Source of the DNA: Dastarcus helophoroides
Taxonomy: Eukaryota; Arthropoda; Insecta; Coleoptera; Bothrideridae
Direction of reading: 5' to 3'
Length of the DNA stretch: 64,000 bases
Assembly (NCBI GenBank): GCA_028583605.1
Contig: CM053326.1
Location: 20,054,536-20,118,535, forward strand
The position numbers were made by a program, and so were the translations under genes. Of the stretch, positions 45,393 through 56,288 are shown piece by piece; position 1 is the first letter of the stretch, and the number at the start of each line of letters is the position of its first letter. The notes below the pieces were generated by a model. It made no database searches, was not told where the DNA came from, and worked only from the letters and a program-made list of their open reading frames with translations.

Positions 45393-45704
45393 GAAATACA
45401 AATTTTGTCCCTTGAAACCAAGAAAGATTAAAAAACACAACATAGGTTGTTTTAACGCGTTTCGATAGCCAAGCTATCATCTTCAAAGAAACGCGTTTCG
45501 ATAGTCAAGATGCCATCTTCAGAGAGATATCAATAAAATATAATAGCTTGGTTATCAACATGCGTTTCTTTGAAGACGATCGCTTGGCTATTGAGACGCG
45601 TTAGAGCAATCTTTGTTGTGTTTTATAATCTTTCTTGGTTTCCGAGAACAAGATTTGTATTTCCATTTTTGAAGATAACCAAGGACCAGTCCGTTCCACC
45701 AAAA
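45393..45704 (+). mobile_element. Hammerhead-like foldback retroposon, long copy
   Basis: A 312-bp copy with a perfect 14-bp duplication TTGTAGTAAGAGTT (45379-45392 and 45705-45718). The 5' end is GAAATACAAATTTTGTCCC and the 3' end GGACCAGTCCGTTCCACC then AAAA. The left arm holds two hammerhead-like blocks in tandem on the - strand (CGAAACGCG twice, one preceded by CTGAAGA); the right arm holds partly decayed ones. Tandem motif units inside each arm resemble the repeated terminal units of Penelope-like elements. Confidence 0.92.
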
Positions 45705-45739
45705 TTGTAGTAAGAGTTATTAAAATTAAATTATAAAGT

Positions 45740-46180
45740 TGACTATCAAATAAATGCGTTCTAGACTGGGCTAAAAAAATTGTGGAATCATACTGAAATT
45801 TCGTGGAAATTTGGCTATTACAATCAAAATTTCGACTTTGCTATTAAAATCAAAATTTCGAAAGTATATCTGAAATTTTGAAATTTAGACTTCATGAAAT
45901 TTGAACCGTATTTCAAAATTTTTTGTTATTTTAAAAATTTTGTATTATTTCTCGAAAATTGGACATTTTTGCTAAAAGTTCGGGTTCTCTCCATATTTGT
46001 ATACATTTTTTTTTCAAAATTCCCGATTTTAAATTTATAAATTCAAGAATTTATTTTATAAGTTTAAATTGTATTGAAGCTGTTTAAATTTAGATTTTTT
46101 CTTCTTCTACATAAACATCTGCATTTAAAAAAAGTCAATTTCTAACCAAAAGTATTTTTTAAAGTGCTTTCAGAAATTAT
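45740..46180. repeat. AT-rich tract
   Basis: Mixed AT-rich DNA with the AAAATTTCGAC word family; no gene. Confidence 0.4.
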
Positions 46181-46184
46181 ACGA

Positions 46185-47235
46185 AAGACCATAAGACGAT
46201 AAGCATAGTGAATCGGCCCCAGAAGGATATCTGGACCATTTTTTAAGAATGTGTTGCTACTAATGAAATTATTTGATCCTGCAAGTTTCAGATCTCTACC
46301 TATTTTAGTTTTTGAAAAAATCGAAAAAATTCTAAAAAAAATCGAAAAATCGATTTTTTTTTCTCAAAAACGACTTAACCAATTTAAATAAAATTTGGAA
46401 ACATTATAGAAATATATATAGGCTATATTCGAAAAAATTGACAGTCTGTAATCATTATGTTATTTAGGAAAAACGGGCAATTTTTTTTTAATTATTATTT
46501 TTCTTTATGATAACGTTGTAAAACAATTTTAAAACTAACTTTTGTTTATGTCTTTTTTGGTGCAGAATACCCTTGCAACTTATGAAACTAATCAAAAAGG
46601 TACGCCATATTAAAAAAATAAAAAGAGATTTTTTCATTAAAAAATTGATGTATATTTCAATTTCAGGAATATTGGGCTCATCTCAGAGAGTATATTCCTA
46701 CTAATAGAGTAATTGAACTTTGCAAGTTTCAGGGTTTTATTTATTTATTTTTTTGAAAAAATTGGAAGAAAACAAAAAATAGGAAAATATTTTTTTCTCA
46801 AATCGCGTAAAACCGGTTTCAATGAAATTTGAAAATATTAGAGAGGTATGCTTTACTCAAAAAAAAAAACTATTGGCTCCTTTATAGCCTTAATAATTAT
46901 TATTAGAGGCGTTCTAAAGCAGTTTTAGAGTTAACTTTCTTAATGTGTTTTTTGATATAGAATTATCGCTCAAATCCTTAAATTAATTAAAGGTCGATTT
47001 ATTTCAATGTGTTTTATATCATTGAAACAACAGAAACAAAATATTCAAAAAACTTATGAGCTGTTTTTACTAAAATGTCATAATAAGTATATTAAAAAAA
47101 TAAATTATAAACTAGATATATTAAGATCTTGATAATTTTAATTAAAATATTTTTTGCATTTTAAAATACCAATATAATATAATCTACAATTATTAATCAA
47201 TATGCTTGTAAAATGATTTAATCAGAAAACTAAAC
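46185..47235 (+). repeat. Outer foldback, left arm
   Basis: About 1.05 kb that reappears inverted at 52090-53140. Matching landmarks include GTGAATCGGCCCCAGAAGG near the outer edge, ACGGGCAATTTTTTT, GGTACGCCATATT, and CATTTTAAAATACCAATAT near the inner edge. The arm itself contains diverged tandem units of about 440 bp (compare 46226-46430 with 46673-46860). No coding sequence. Confidence 0.82.
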
Positions 47236-47723
47236 AATTCGAGCGATTCCTTCCAAAATCAATGGGCTTCTATTCTTAGAAAACCATAAAAACATGAATA
47301 TCAAAAATCAGTCAAAAATTGCGACCTCTAGCATGATCAGAAACGTACACATAGATCGACGGATGGAAAGACGTGATTCAATGGGGAATTTTTGACTTAA
47401 TAGCCGTTTCGAAATGTAGCAAGTACTAATTTGTTTAGAAAAAAACTCTCTTCTATCCAAAATGCTATATTACAACTGATTTGGTAGACATCAGTTATTT
47501 AAGATATTAACTATAATTTTATGGCGAAAAATCGGGTTTTTGGTATTTATCGATAGTAGAGCAATTGACGCAATGGTCATGGTGTAGAGAACAGAATTTT
47601 CTAAACTGCAATTTTATAGTTTAAGAAATTAAAATTGATTATGATTGATCTAACTTATTGATGTTTTAAAGTTAAGGCGAAAAAGTATATGTTAAGTAAA
47701 ATTATTAACATTCAAGAGTACTT

Positions 47724-50632
47724 AAAAAATTGATACCCAAATCTTGTCCCCTGAAACCAAGAAAGATTAAAAACACAACAGTTGCTCTAACGCGTTTCAA
47801 TAGCCAAGCTATCATCTTCAAAGAGATGCTGTACAGTACTGACAAGGAAAGGTCGCGAAGTGTCCGGCACCGATTTTGCTAATTTTTTGATATGTTTTAG
47901 AGGACCAAAATCTAAGAGACACGTATTTTTTTATAGGCTAATAAACGGTTTTAAGGGTAGTTTTACCCCCTCAAAGTTGAAGCAAAAAATGCAGATTTTG
48001 CTGTTTCTCACATACCAAAAATGATATTCGAGTCGTTTCTTTTTCCAAAAGTTTTGTTTTGACGAGAAATAAAAGAAAAAATTTTTTTCAAAATTTTCCC
48101 ACCCCCCTCATGGGGGCAAACTACCCCATTTAGAAGTTTTTTAATCCTAAAAATGGTAATTACGCCAGCAAAATTTTGAAAAAAATATATGTTATTTTAT
48201 ACACCAAAACTAATTTTACCGGTTCTTGGATTTTGTCGAAAAAAATTTTTTGGGGGGTAAAAACCACTTAGACGAATACGCATATGATAGGATATATTTT
48301 TATGATTTTTGTTTTATTTTTTTTTCTGAAGCGAAGTATTTCGACGAGAAGCTAATAAAATAATTTTTTAAGATTTTTTGATGACCCCCTCATCCCCACC
48401 TTCCACCCTTCCCTTATAGGAGGCTGAGCTACCTACTTAAAAAACCGGAAAATTCGAGATTATTATGATCCATCTACATCTATATACACCGAAAGAAAAG
48501 TTTACCAAAATTTTTTACCCCCACCCCTCCTGATAGGAATAAATTACCCCCTTATGAAGTTTTTAATTAACAAGATAATAGTCATTATAAGAGCTCAATT
48601 TTGAAAAATAAATGTTATTTTATACATCAAAATTAATTTTACCTGTATTTGGGTTTTGGTGAAGGAAAATATTTTGGGGGTAAACACCCTTTAACGCAAA
48701 TATTTATATATAATAGAAGATATATTTGTATAATTTTCGGTTCGTTATTTTTGAAACGAAGTATTTTAAAGAAGGTACAAAAATATTATTTTTAAATTTT
48801 GGTTCTACCGTTCCCACCCTTCGCCTTGGCATACCAGTAGAGTGAGCCAGTTAACTATCTACTTGAAAAACTGGAAATTCGAGATCATTGCTGTCTCTCT
48901 AGATACCACAAAACAGAGTTTAGAAAGGTTTTAAATTTTTGCATTTCCCATCCCAGGTGACTTATCCTTCTGATAGAAATATGACGCGAGCTGTGGCTGG
49001 AAAAATTCGGAAAAATTATTTTTATTGTTTCTTGTTGAAATATTTCGTTCCAGGAAAAAAAGAAACGAATATCTTTACCGCCATAATAATATACACTTAA
49101 GTGTTTTGGTAAATTCCCATATTTCTCGTGTAGGTATATCTAATATACAAAACTTCTAAATTTTTATAAAGTTCAGACAACTGACCGCAATTTTTATATA
49201 AATATTTTATATACGTATTTGCTCTAAAGGGTGTTTACACCCAAAAATTTTTCTTCGACAAACCCCAAAAAAATTCAATAAAATAAGTTTTGGTGTATAA
49301 AATGTAGTTTTTTTTTTTCAAAATTTTGCTGTTATAATGATAATTTTTTGAATACTTAAAAACTTCAGAAAGGGGTAGTTTACCCCCTTATGAAGGTGCA
49401 AAAGTTTAGAATTTTTTTCGCTGTATAAAAAGAGATCGTAATGATCTCGAATTTTCCGATTTTTTAAGTAGATGACTCACCCTCTGGTAAGATAAGGTGG
49501 AGAGAGGGGAAGAGCGGTGACTGGAAAAGTTCAAAAAAATTAATTCTCTAATTTCTCGTTGAAATACTTCCTTTCAGATAAAAAAAGAATTAAAAATCAT
49601 AGAAATACATCCTATTATATACGTGTTTGACCTAAAGGGTGTTCACCCCCAAAATATTTTCCTTCACCAAAACCCAAATAAAAGTTAAATTAATTTTGAT
49701 GTATAAAATAACATTTATTTTTCAAAATGTAGCTGTTATAATGACTATTTTCTTGTTAATTAAAAATTTCATAAGGGGTAATTTACCCCTATCAGGAGGG
49801 GTAGGGTTAAAAAAATTTGGTAAACTTATTTTTTGGTGTATCTAGATAGTAGAGGGATCATAATAATCTCGAATTTTCCGGTTTTTTAAGTAGGTAGCTC
49901 ACCCTCCTATAAGGGAAGGGTGGAGGGTGGGGATGAGGGGTCACCGAAAAAATCTTAAAACATTATTTTTTTAGTTTCTCGTCGAAATACTTCGCTTCAG
50001 AAAAAAAATAAAACAAAAATCATAAAAATACATCCTATCATAAACGTATTCGTGTAAGTGGTGTTTATCCCCCAAAAAAATATTTTTCGACAACATCCAA
50101 AAACAGGTAAAATTAGTTTTGGTGTATAAAATAACATATATTTTTTTCAAAATTTTGCTGACGTAATTACCATTTTTATGATTAAAAAACTTCTAAATGG
50201 GGTAGTTTGCCCCCAGGAGGGGGGTGGGAAAATTTTGAAAAAAATTTTTTCTTTCATTTCTCGTCAAAACAAAACTTTTGGAAAAAGAAACGACTCGAAT
50301 ATCATTTTTGGTATGTGAGAAACAGCAAAATCTGCATTTTTTGCTCCAACTTTGAGGGGGTAAAACTACCCTTAAACCCGTTTATCAGCCGATAAAAAAA
50401 AATACGTGTCTCTTAGATTTTGGTCCTTTAAAACATATCCAAAAATTAGCAAAATCGGCGCCGGATACTTCGCGACCTTTCCTTGTGAGTATCTCTCTGA
50501 AGATGATACCTTGGCTATAGAAACGCATCGGAGCACTGTTGTTGTGTTTTTTTTAAATCTTTCTTTGTTTCAGGGAACAAGATTTGTGTATTAATTTTTA
50601 AAGATAACCAAGGACCAATCCGTTCTACCAAA
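47724..50632 (+). mobile_element. 2.9-kb foldback element with hammerhead-family ends
   Basis: Its two ends are those of the small family: left GATACCCAAATCTTGTCCCC to one hammerhead-like block (about 47724-47830), right a block from CTCTCTGAAGATG (about 50490) to CCAATCCGTTCTACC. A 14-bp duplication with two mismatches flanks the whole (ATTCAAGAGTACTT at 47710-47723, ATTCAAGTATACTT at 50633-50646). Between lie two long inverted arms (about 47840-49120 and 49200-50485), each with about three tandem units of roughly 420 bp sharing words like TTTTGGTGTATAAAAT. Arm ends match closely, so the palindrome is young or kept alike by conversion. No protein is encoded. Confidence 0.88.
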
Positions 50633-50904
50633 ATTCAAGTATACTTCTTATTGATTTTTTAATATTGTGATACTGTGCAGCAGCAGCTGCAACGGATACC
50701 AACGCAGAGATCAGTGGTATCAGTGGAACGTCGTTTTCTTAGTCGTCAACAATACTTTGAAGCACAACGTTGTTTTTTTAGTCATCAACAAATATTTTAG
50801 AATATTCCTTTTTGAAAACATTTATTTAGTCATCAAAAGTACTAATAATACAATTTTGTTTATCTTGGATTTTTTAGAGCAAGGAAAAATGGATTTTTAT
50901 TACA

Positions 50905-51950
50905 AAATAATCAAATACTAAATTTTTTTTAGAAATACTTCGACTTAACAAATAAGTACAGAAAGTTCCCTACCAAGATCATGTGCGGATTGGCCAGTAT
51001 ATTGACTTAAAATGGAAAATTTTGGTTTTTTTGTCAACATCTAACACAATTTTAGTCTAACAAAAAAATGTTCTTCATAAAAGTTGGAAAGCTTAGAATT
51101 TGATTCAAAAAAGTTATTTGCCATTTTTTCGTATATCTAGTCGTTACTGGGAAAATTTTATGCTTTTGGATATTTGCGTTGATTTCATCACCTAAAAGGT
51201 ATAGCATGTGATGCGTTTTTTTCATTAATTTTGTCAAGATGCCTAATGTATTATTCCGTCTTTGGTTAAATTCGTATTTTATTGACATCAATGTTTTTAT
51301 TGGTTTTGATGTTATGTTTTTCATCTAATAATTTACTTTCATGTCGTGATCAAAAAAATAATTATAAGAGTTTCTGAAAAGGTTTTAAGCACTGTGATAT
51401 GTATAAAGGTTTCAAGGTATCGTATGTCGACCAACAAATTTAGTAGTATACCTTGCATAGTTAGTAGCGCCCTAAGATACCAAGAATCTCCTAATTACAT
51501 TCTTTTGTGATTTTTTTGTTGTTCCTAAAATTAGTGAAAATGTATAGAATACGCACCATCGACCAACTGTCTTTGCAAAAAGTAATCTGATCTCGTTTTA
51601 GACATTTATTCCTTTAGATCCCGTCAACGTGTAAACGACGATAACCATGATGAAGGTGAATAATAATTAACTCAGAAACGTAACATTCAAACCAACAAAA
51701 ACAGCCCTCCCGCCAAAAAAATCTCAAATTCAACGAAGGAGGTGAAGTAGATTAGGCCTTCTGAGGACATCGCTTAAAAGGTACAGGCCAAAATCTATAC
51801 ATTTTGAGTAGTGCAGAAAATTTTTCATCTTCAAATCAATATAGCGGCCGTTTCCCACCCGATCTTGGCAGGGAACTTTATAAACTTATTTGTTAAGCGT
51901 AAGTAAAGATATTTCCAAAATAAAAATGTAGTATTTAATTTTTTTGCAAC
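50905..51950. mobile_element. TIR element of unknown family
   Basis: About 1 kb bounded by inverted repeats of some 90-110 bp. The left has CTTAACAAATAAGTACAG, AAGTTCCCTACCAAGATC and GGCCAGTATATTGA; the right has their complements near 51835-51900. The central 0.75 kb has no recognisable transposase. It is probably a non-autonomous DNA transposon; family unknown. Limits are approximate. Confidence 0.65.
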
Positions 51951-52089
51951 AGGGATAATTTTTCATCTATTTGTCCTGAACTACTACGGAGTAAATAAAA
52001 CTTGTCGACATGTAAAAGCAATACATTGAGATATTGCCTTTGTTCGAAATTATTGATAAAAAGCACCCGCAAAATGTGGAATCAAAATG

Positions 52090-53140
52090 CAAATTGATTC
52101 TGAATTCTGATTAAATTAATATTAAATATATTGATAAATAATTGTATGCACATGTTATATTGATATTTTAAAATGCAAAAGTATATTTTAACTAAAATTC
52201 TTGACATCTTTGCTAATATAGTGTTAATTAATTCTTAAATACTTTGATATTTTAGTAATAGTATTTTAGTATACTTTTTTTGAATGTTTTGTTTCTGTTG
52301 TTTTATTGATATAAAACACAATGAAATTAATCGATTGTTATTTGTACATTACCAATCAATTTAAATATTCGAGATATTATTTTATACCAAAAAATACATT
52401 GGGAAAGTCAACTTTAAAACTGTTCTAGAACATACACCACAAAGGGAAAAAATCCAAAAAGATTGACTGTTTCTAACAATTATTATTAAAATTAAGAGCT
52501 AGTATTTTTTTGAGCAAAGTATTTATATACCTCTATAATGTTTCCAAATTTCACTGAAATCGGTTTTATGCGGTTTTTGAAAAAAAAAATCCTATTTTTT
52601 TCCGATTTTTTCCAAAACGAAAATAAATAGAATTCTGCACGATCAAACTATTCTATTAGCAGGAATATACTCTTCAGAGACTCTTCAATATTATTGAAAC
52701 TAAAATAAATCAATTTTTAAATGAAAAAATTGTTTTTTTTTTTAATATGGCGTACCTTTTTGATCAGTTTCAGAATTTGCAAGATTATACTACATAAAAA
52801 AAAATAAAAGAAGTTAATTTCAAAATTGTTCTAGAATGTTATCATAAAGAAAAAAATAATTTCGAAAAAAATTGCCCGTTTCTCCTAAATAGCATAAAGA
52901 TTTTTTTTATTATAGCCTTTATACATTTCTATAATATGTCAAAATTTTATTTAAATCGCTCAAGTAGTTATTGGGAAAAAATATTTATCTATTTTTCGGC
53001 TTTTTTGATCAAAATACATAGAGATCTGAAACTTGCATAATGAAAGTATATTATTAGTAGCAACACACCCTTAAAAGATGATCCAGATATCCTTCTGGGG
53101 CCGATTCACATTACTAATCATCCTATGGCCTTTATACTTT
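52090..53140 (-). repeat. Outer foldback, right arm
   Basis: Inverted partner of 46185-47235, with the CTTCTGGGGCCGATTCACA landmark at its outer edge (about 53090). More diverged from its partner than the inner palindrome arms are from each other, so the outer structure is the older one. Confidence 0.82.
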
Positions 53141-54170
53141 CGAAAAGAAATCCTAATTTTGAATGTGCATTGAGTCAAATATTTCAGTTTAAAGTTGACA
53201 TTTTAAGAAAAAAATTTGAATTTTGGAAAGTCACCTCAAGGAAATAGTTACTAAAATATATTTTTAAAGGGTTTTTGAAAATTTTGAATTTGGGCTCGAA
53301 AAGGTTAGAAACTATGAGAACAAATTCTTTCAATTTATAAAATATGTCAATGTTCGAGCTTTTTATTTGAAGTAAACCAAACATTTTGAAAATTTTCCAT
53401 AGAATTTAAACTTAGAGCTAGCAATTGAAATTAGAAAAATCTGAATTTTGGAGAAAGTCTAAATCTCTAAGAAAACAAATTGAATTTTTGAAAAACTCCT
53501 AATTTTCTAAAGTAACTGTTCTTGTGTGTGTTCTTGCATCCCCTTTGTTTGTTCTATTTGTTCTCGATTAAGATTTTGTGATCATGTATTTGGTAAGTAA
53601 AGTATTTATATTGTGAAATATTTTTAAAAAATTTAATATTTTTTTTTTTTGTTTTTTTTTTATTTTAAACTCAAAATTATGACTCGATATTTCAGTTTCA
53701 GTTTCGTCAATAATCTTGAAATTTTTTCAATCTGATCTCGAAAAAAAACCGAAATACGGATAAAAAGGTGAACTGTCTATAAAAAGTGGAAGTGTGAGTT
53801 AAAGGTGATTGTAAGAAAAGTACTCTTAATTTCGAAAAAAGTTCATCATGAGAAAAATTTTGTATAGTATTTTAGTTTTTTTTAAATTTCCAATTTAGCT
53901 TCCAAAATAATTTCCAAAGAAATTTCAGGAGAAATCAATGAAAAAGGTATAATTTAAAGAAAAATTTGATTTAAAGTCCCAAATGTGTAAGATAAAAAAA
54001 ATGGGTAATGGTGAGAAAAATTGAACATTTTCCAAAATGTAATTTTTTCGAATTTTTCGATTTTTTTCTCTTTTGACCTTAATACTACATAACCTCAGAA
54101 ATGCGAAAAAAAGACGTCTTAAAATCAAAATTTTAATCAACATTCTATAGCTATAACTTTTTTTTAAACT
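53141..54170. repeat. A-rich patterned tract
   Basis: Words such as AAATTTTGGAGAAAGTC and AAATTTCGAAAAAAG predominate; no gene. Confidence 0.5.
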
Positions 54171-55151
54171 CAGAGGATTAATATTTTTTTACACTTGATG
54201 GTAGACTGTTATTGGTCGGAAACATTATGCTTTTTTATGTCGCAGAAATGTTAAATAAAATTAATAAACATGTCTTTTACAAATGTCGAGTATTTTCTCT
54301 GTTTAGAGTGCCCGGTTTGAATTTGAAATTCTTAATTGTTTTCATAATTTGAACTGATTATCAAAATTTTGTATCTATAAATTCGTTGTGTAAAAAATTC
54401 TGTTCTCGTTCTATCGGTTTACTAGGGATGTGACTGTGAAAGTATCATTTTCCATAGGAAACTATGTTAATATTTAAATCATTAGCATTACTTCCAAACT
54501 ATTTTGTGAAATGCCTTGGAACTTTCTGTGTGGTTTTGGCATATTGGGGAGCATTTTGCAAAGTTTAAGCAATTTCTTTGTATTTTGATAAAAGGTTGCC
54601 TCACACGTTAAACAATTTATATGAAAATGTCTTTCAGAGAAAGTGCCATCGAAGTTTTACACAGTTGCAGAGTTCCATCGTTTCCACATTTTTTTCAAGT
54701 CCAATGTTTGCAACATTCCTTAGAAGCTCATTAGCATTAACCTTTGAGCCTTGCGGCGTTAGCGCGTTCCGTGTTAAATAAACGCCAAAGGAATTCGGAG
54801 GTTTATTACTAAATAAGGCGAGTGTGGCAGTGAATTCAAGTGAGATCTCTTGTTTCGTTCGATCGAAGTTTTCAAGAACATACCGCATCAACCCCCAAAT
54901 TGCTGACAACGCTCCCCAGCATCTCTATTGCACGTCGAAAGCCAGACGCGCATTGTGCGGAAGGATGAAGCGTCGAAAAAATTCCGAATACTTGACGAGG
55001 CGCTCTAATAAAATATGACATTAAAAAAGGGATATTAAACTTTTTAGTGATTATGTCGAATTTTCTCGCAAACATCAAATATGAGAAATCTTTTGCGGTA
55101 TTGCATCTCGATTCTCGGTTTTCGTTTAATGATTTAATTTTGTTTGAACAG

Positions 55152-55368
55152 GTTGAACTTGTCAAACAAACGGAAGAGGGTGATATAACGAATTACCAGG
55201 CAAATGGGGAATTCGATTTGATCAGTTTCACATCAGTGAAGCACACGGTGATATATTCCTGCTGTCCGGAACCCTACCCAGATATAACGTATATCATTAA
55301 CATTAGAAGGAGGCCCCTCTTCTACGTATTCAACCTGATACTACCTTGCATTTTAATCAATGGGATCG
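55152..55368 (+). CDS. nAChR alpha-type subunit, exon d (loop C, M1)
   Basis: A 217-nt exon from TTGAACAG to GTAAGT. It encodes VELVKQTEEGDITNYQANGE, FDLISFTSVKHTVIYSCC, PEPYPDITYIINIRRRP and LFYVFNLILPCILINGI. YSCCPEPYPD is loop C, and its vicinal Cys pair defines an alpha-type subunit able to form the principal face of the agonist site. The hydrophobic segment after RRRP is M1 and is split by the next intron (Gly/Ala codon g|cc). The sequence differs from the alpha7-like group, which usually has an Asn-Gly-Glu-Trp segment here; assignment to a numbered subunit is not possible from the window. Confidence 0.97.
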
Positions 55369-56153
55369 GTAAGTAGATTTGCTTTAATCCAAGGCTTAAA
55401 ATTTACTGTTTGTTTAATAGGCAATGCCATTAAAACATCTTTAATCCTATTTGATGAGTAACTGTGAAATTTCTAGTGCAATATCAAAATTTTAAATGTA
55501 ATCTCAAAATTTCGACATTCTTTAAATTCTTGAGTTTTTTTTAGTTTTTTCGACTCGGTAGTACCGCTTTGATATTGCTTTGGGGGTGAAAAGTTAAATA
55601 TTCCTAACTGTCACAACGGGAACTGTTTTAGATTCTCAACTATCACCACCAACATTTTCGAACTTCCTTTGTACTGCCAAAAAACCTCGTTGAAATGTAC
55701 AGAAACTCAAACCTACTCGATTTTTGTCCAAATCAAACCTGATTACGGTTGTCAACTTTTTATGAAGGCAACACTGGAACCACGAAAAAAGTAAAAGTTC
55801 TTTGAGGTGTAATTGCAAGCGTGCAAGTTATTGAGGTAAACTAATTTTTTGATTAAAAAAGCTCATCATTATTGGTAATGTGGGTTAATGACTTTCTCTC
55901 AAATTCTTCCACATTTTGTCATCCAATTTGGATTCTGCATGACTGGTCAGATGGGAACCCTAAACGTGATTAAGAAGAACACCCTCTCCCATGCTCTTCT
56001 AGAGTGACACTACTACATTGAACCTTTTTTCCCAAAGTGGCCACTCTAGGCCAGTTCCGAATAGTACAAAAGTAGAAATTTCGAGATAAAAATGGAAATT
56101 TTGCTAAAAAATTAAAATTCAGTTTTCTTAGTAGCAGTAATTTCATGTTGCAG
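55369..56153 (+). other. nAChR intron 4 of the window (785 bp)
   Basis: The shortest intron but one is filled with unassigned AT-rich DNA; splice sites GTAAGT and TTGCAG are canonical. Confidence 0.85.
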
Positions 56154-56288
56154 CCTTGTTGGTGTTCTACGTTCCGTCCGAATCCGGCGAGAAGGTCACT
56201 TTAGGAATCAGCGCCCTTCTATCGATGACAGTCTTCTTGATGACAATTAGGGAAACGCTGCCCCCGACAGAGAAAACACCCCTAATTA
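56154..56288 (+). CDS. nAChR alpha-type subunit, exon e (end of M1, M2 pore)
   Basis: A 135-nt exon from TTGCAG to GTGAGT. It encodes [48 protein letters not shown] plus the following helix is M2, which lines the pore; the Glu of GEK forms the inner ring that favours cations. The M2-M3 linker [11 protein letters not shown] lacks the Pro-Ala-Thr-Ser form of alpha7-like insect subunits. The codon is split after one base. Exons for M3, the cytoplasmic loop and M4 are not found in the remaining 7.7 kb and must lie beyond 64000, unless the gene is truncated. Confidence 0.96.

Larger units (their letters stand above)
36115..55151 (+). other. nAChR intron 3 of the window (19.0 kb)
   Basis: A very long intron between loop B and loop C. 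It holds T-rich and A-rich tracts, two hammerhead-like families, a solo LTR, a Penelope-like element and nested foldbacks of up to 7 kb. Balanced-composition islands at about 36115-36600, 39480-40260, 41620-41830 and 54480-55150 show no exon; they may hold regulatory DNA. Confidence 0.85.

Noticed and set aside
54634..55165. Two - strand frames of 91 and 97 codons next to nAChR exon d
   Set aside because: Overlap with + strand frames in a balanced intronic region; no domain or splice evidence.
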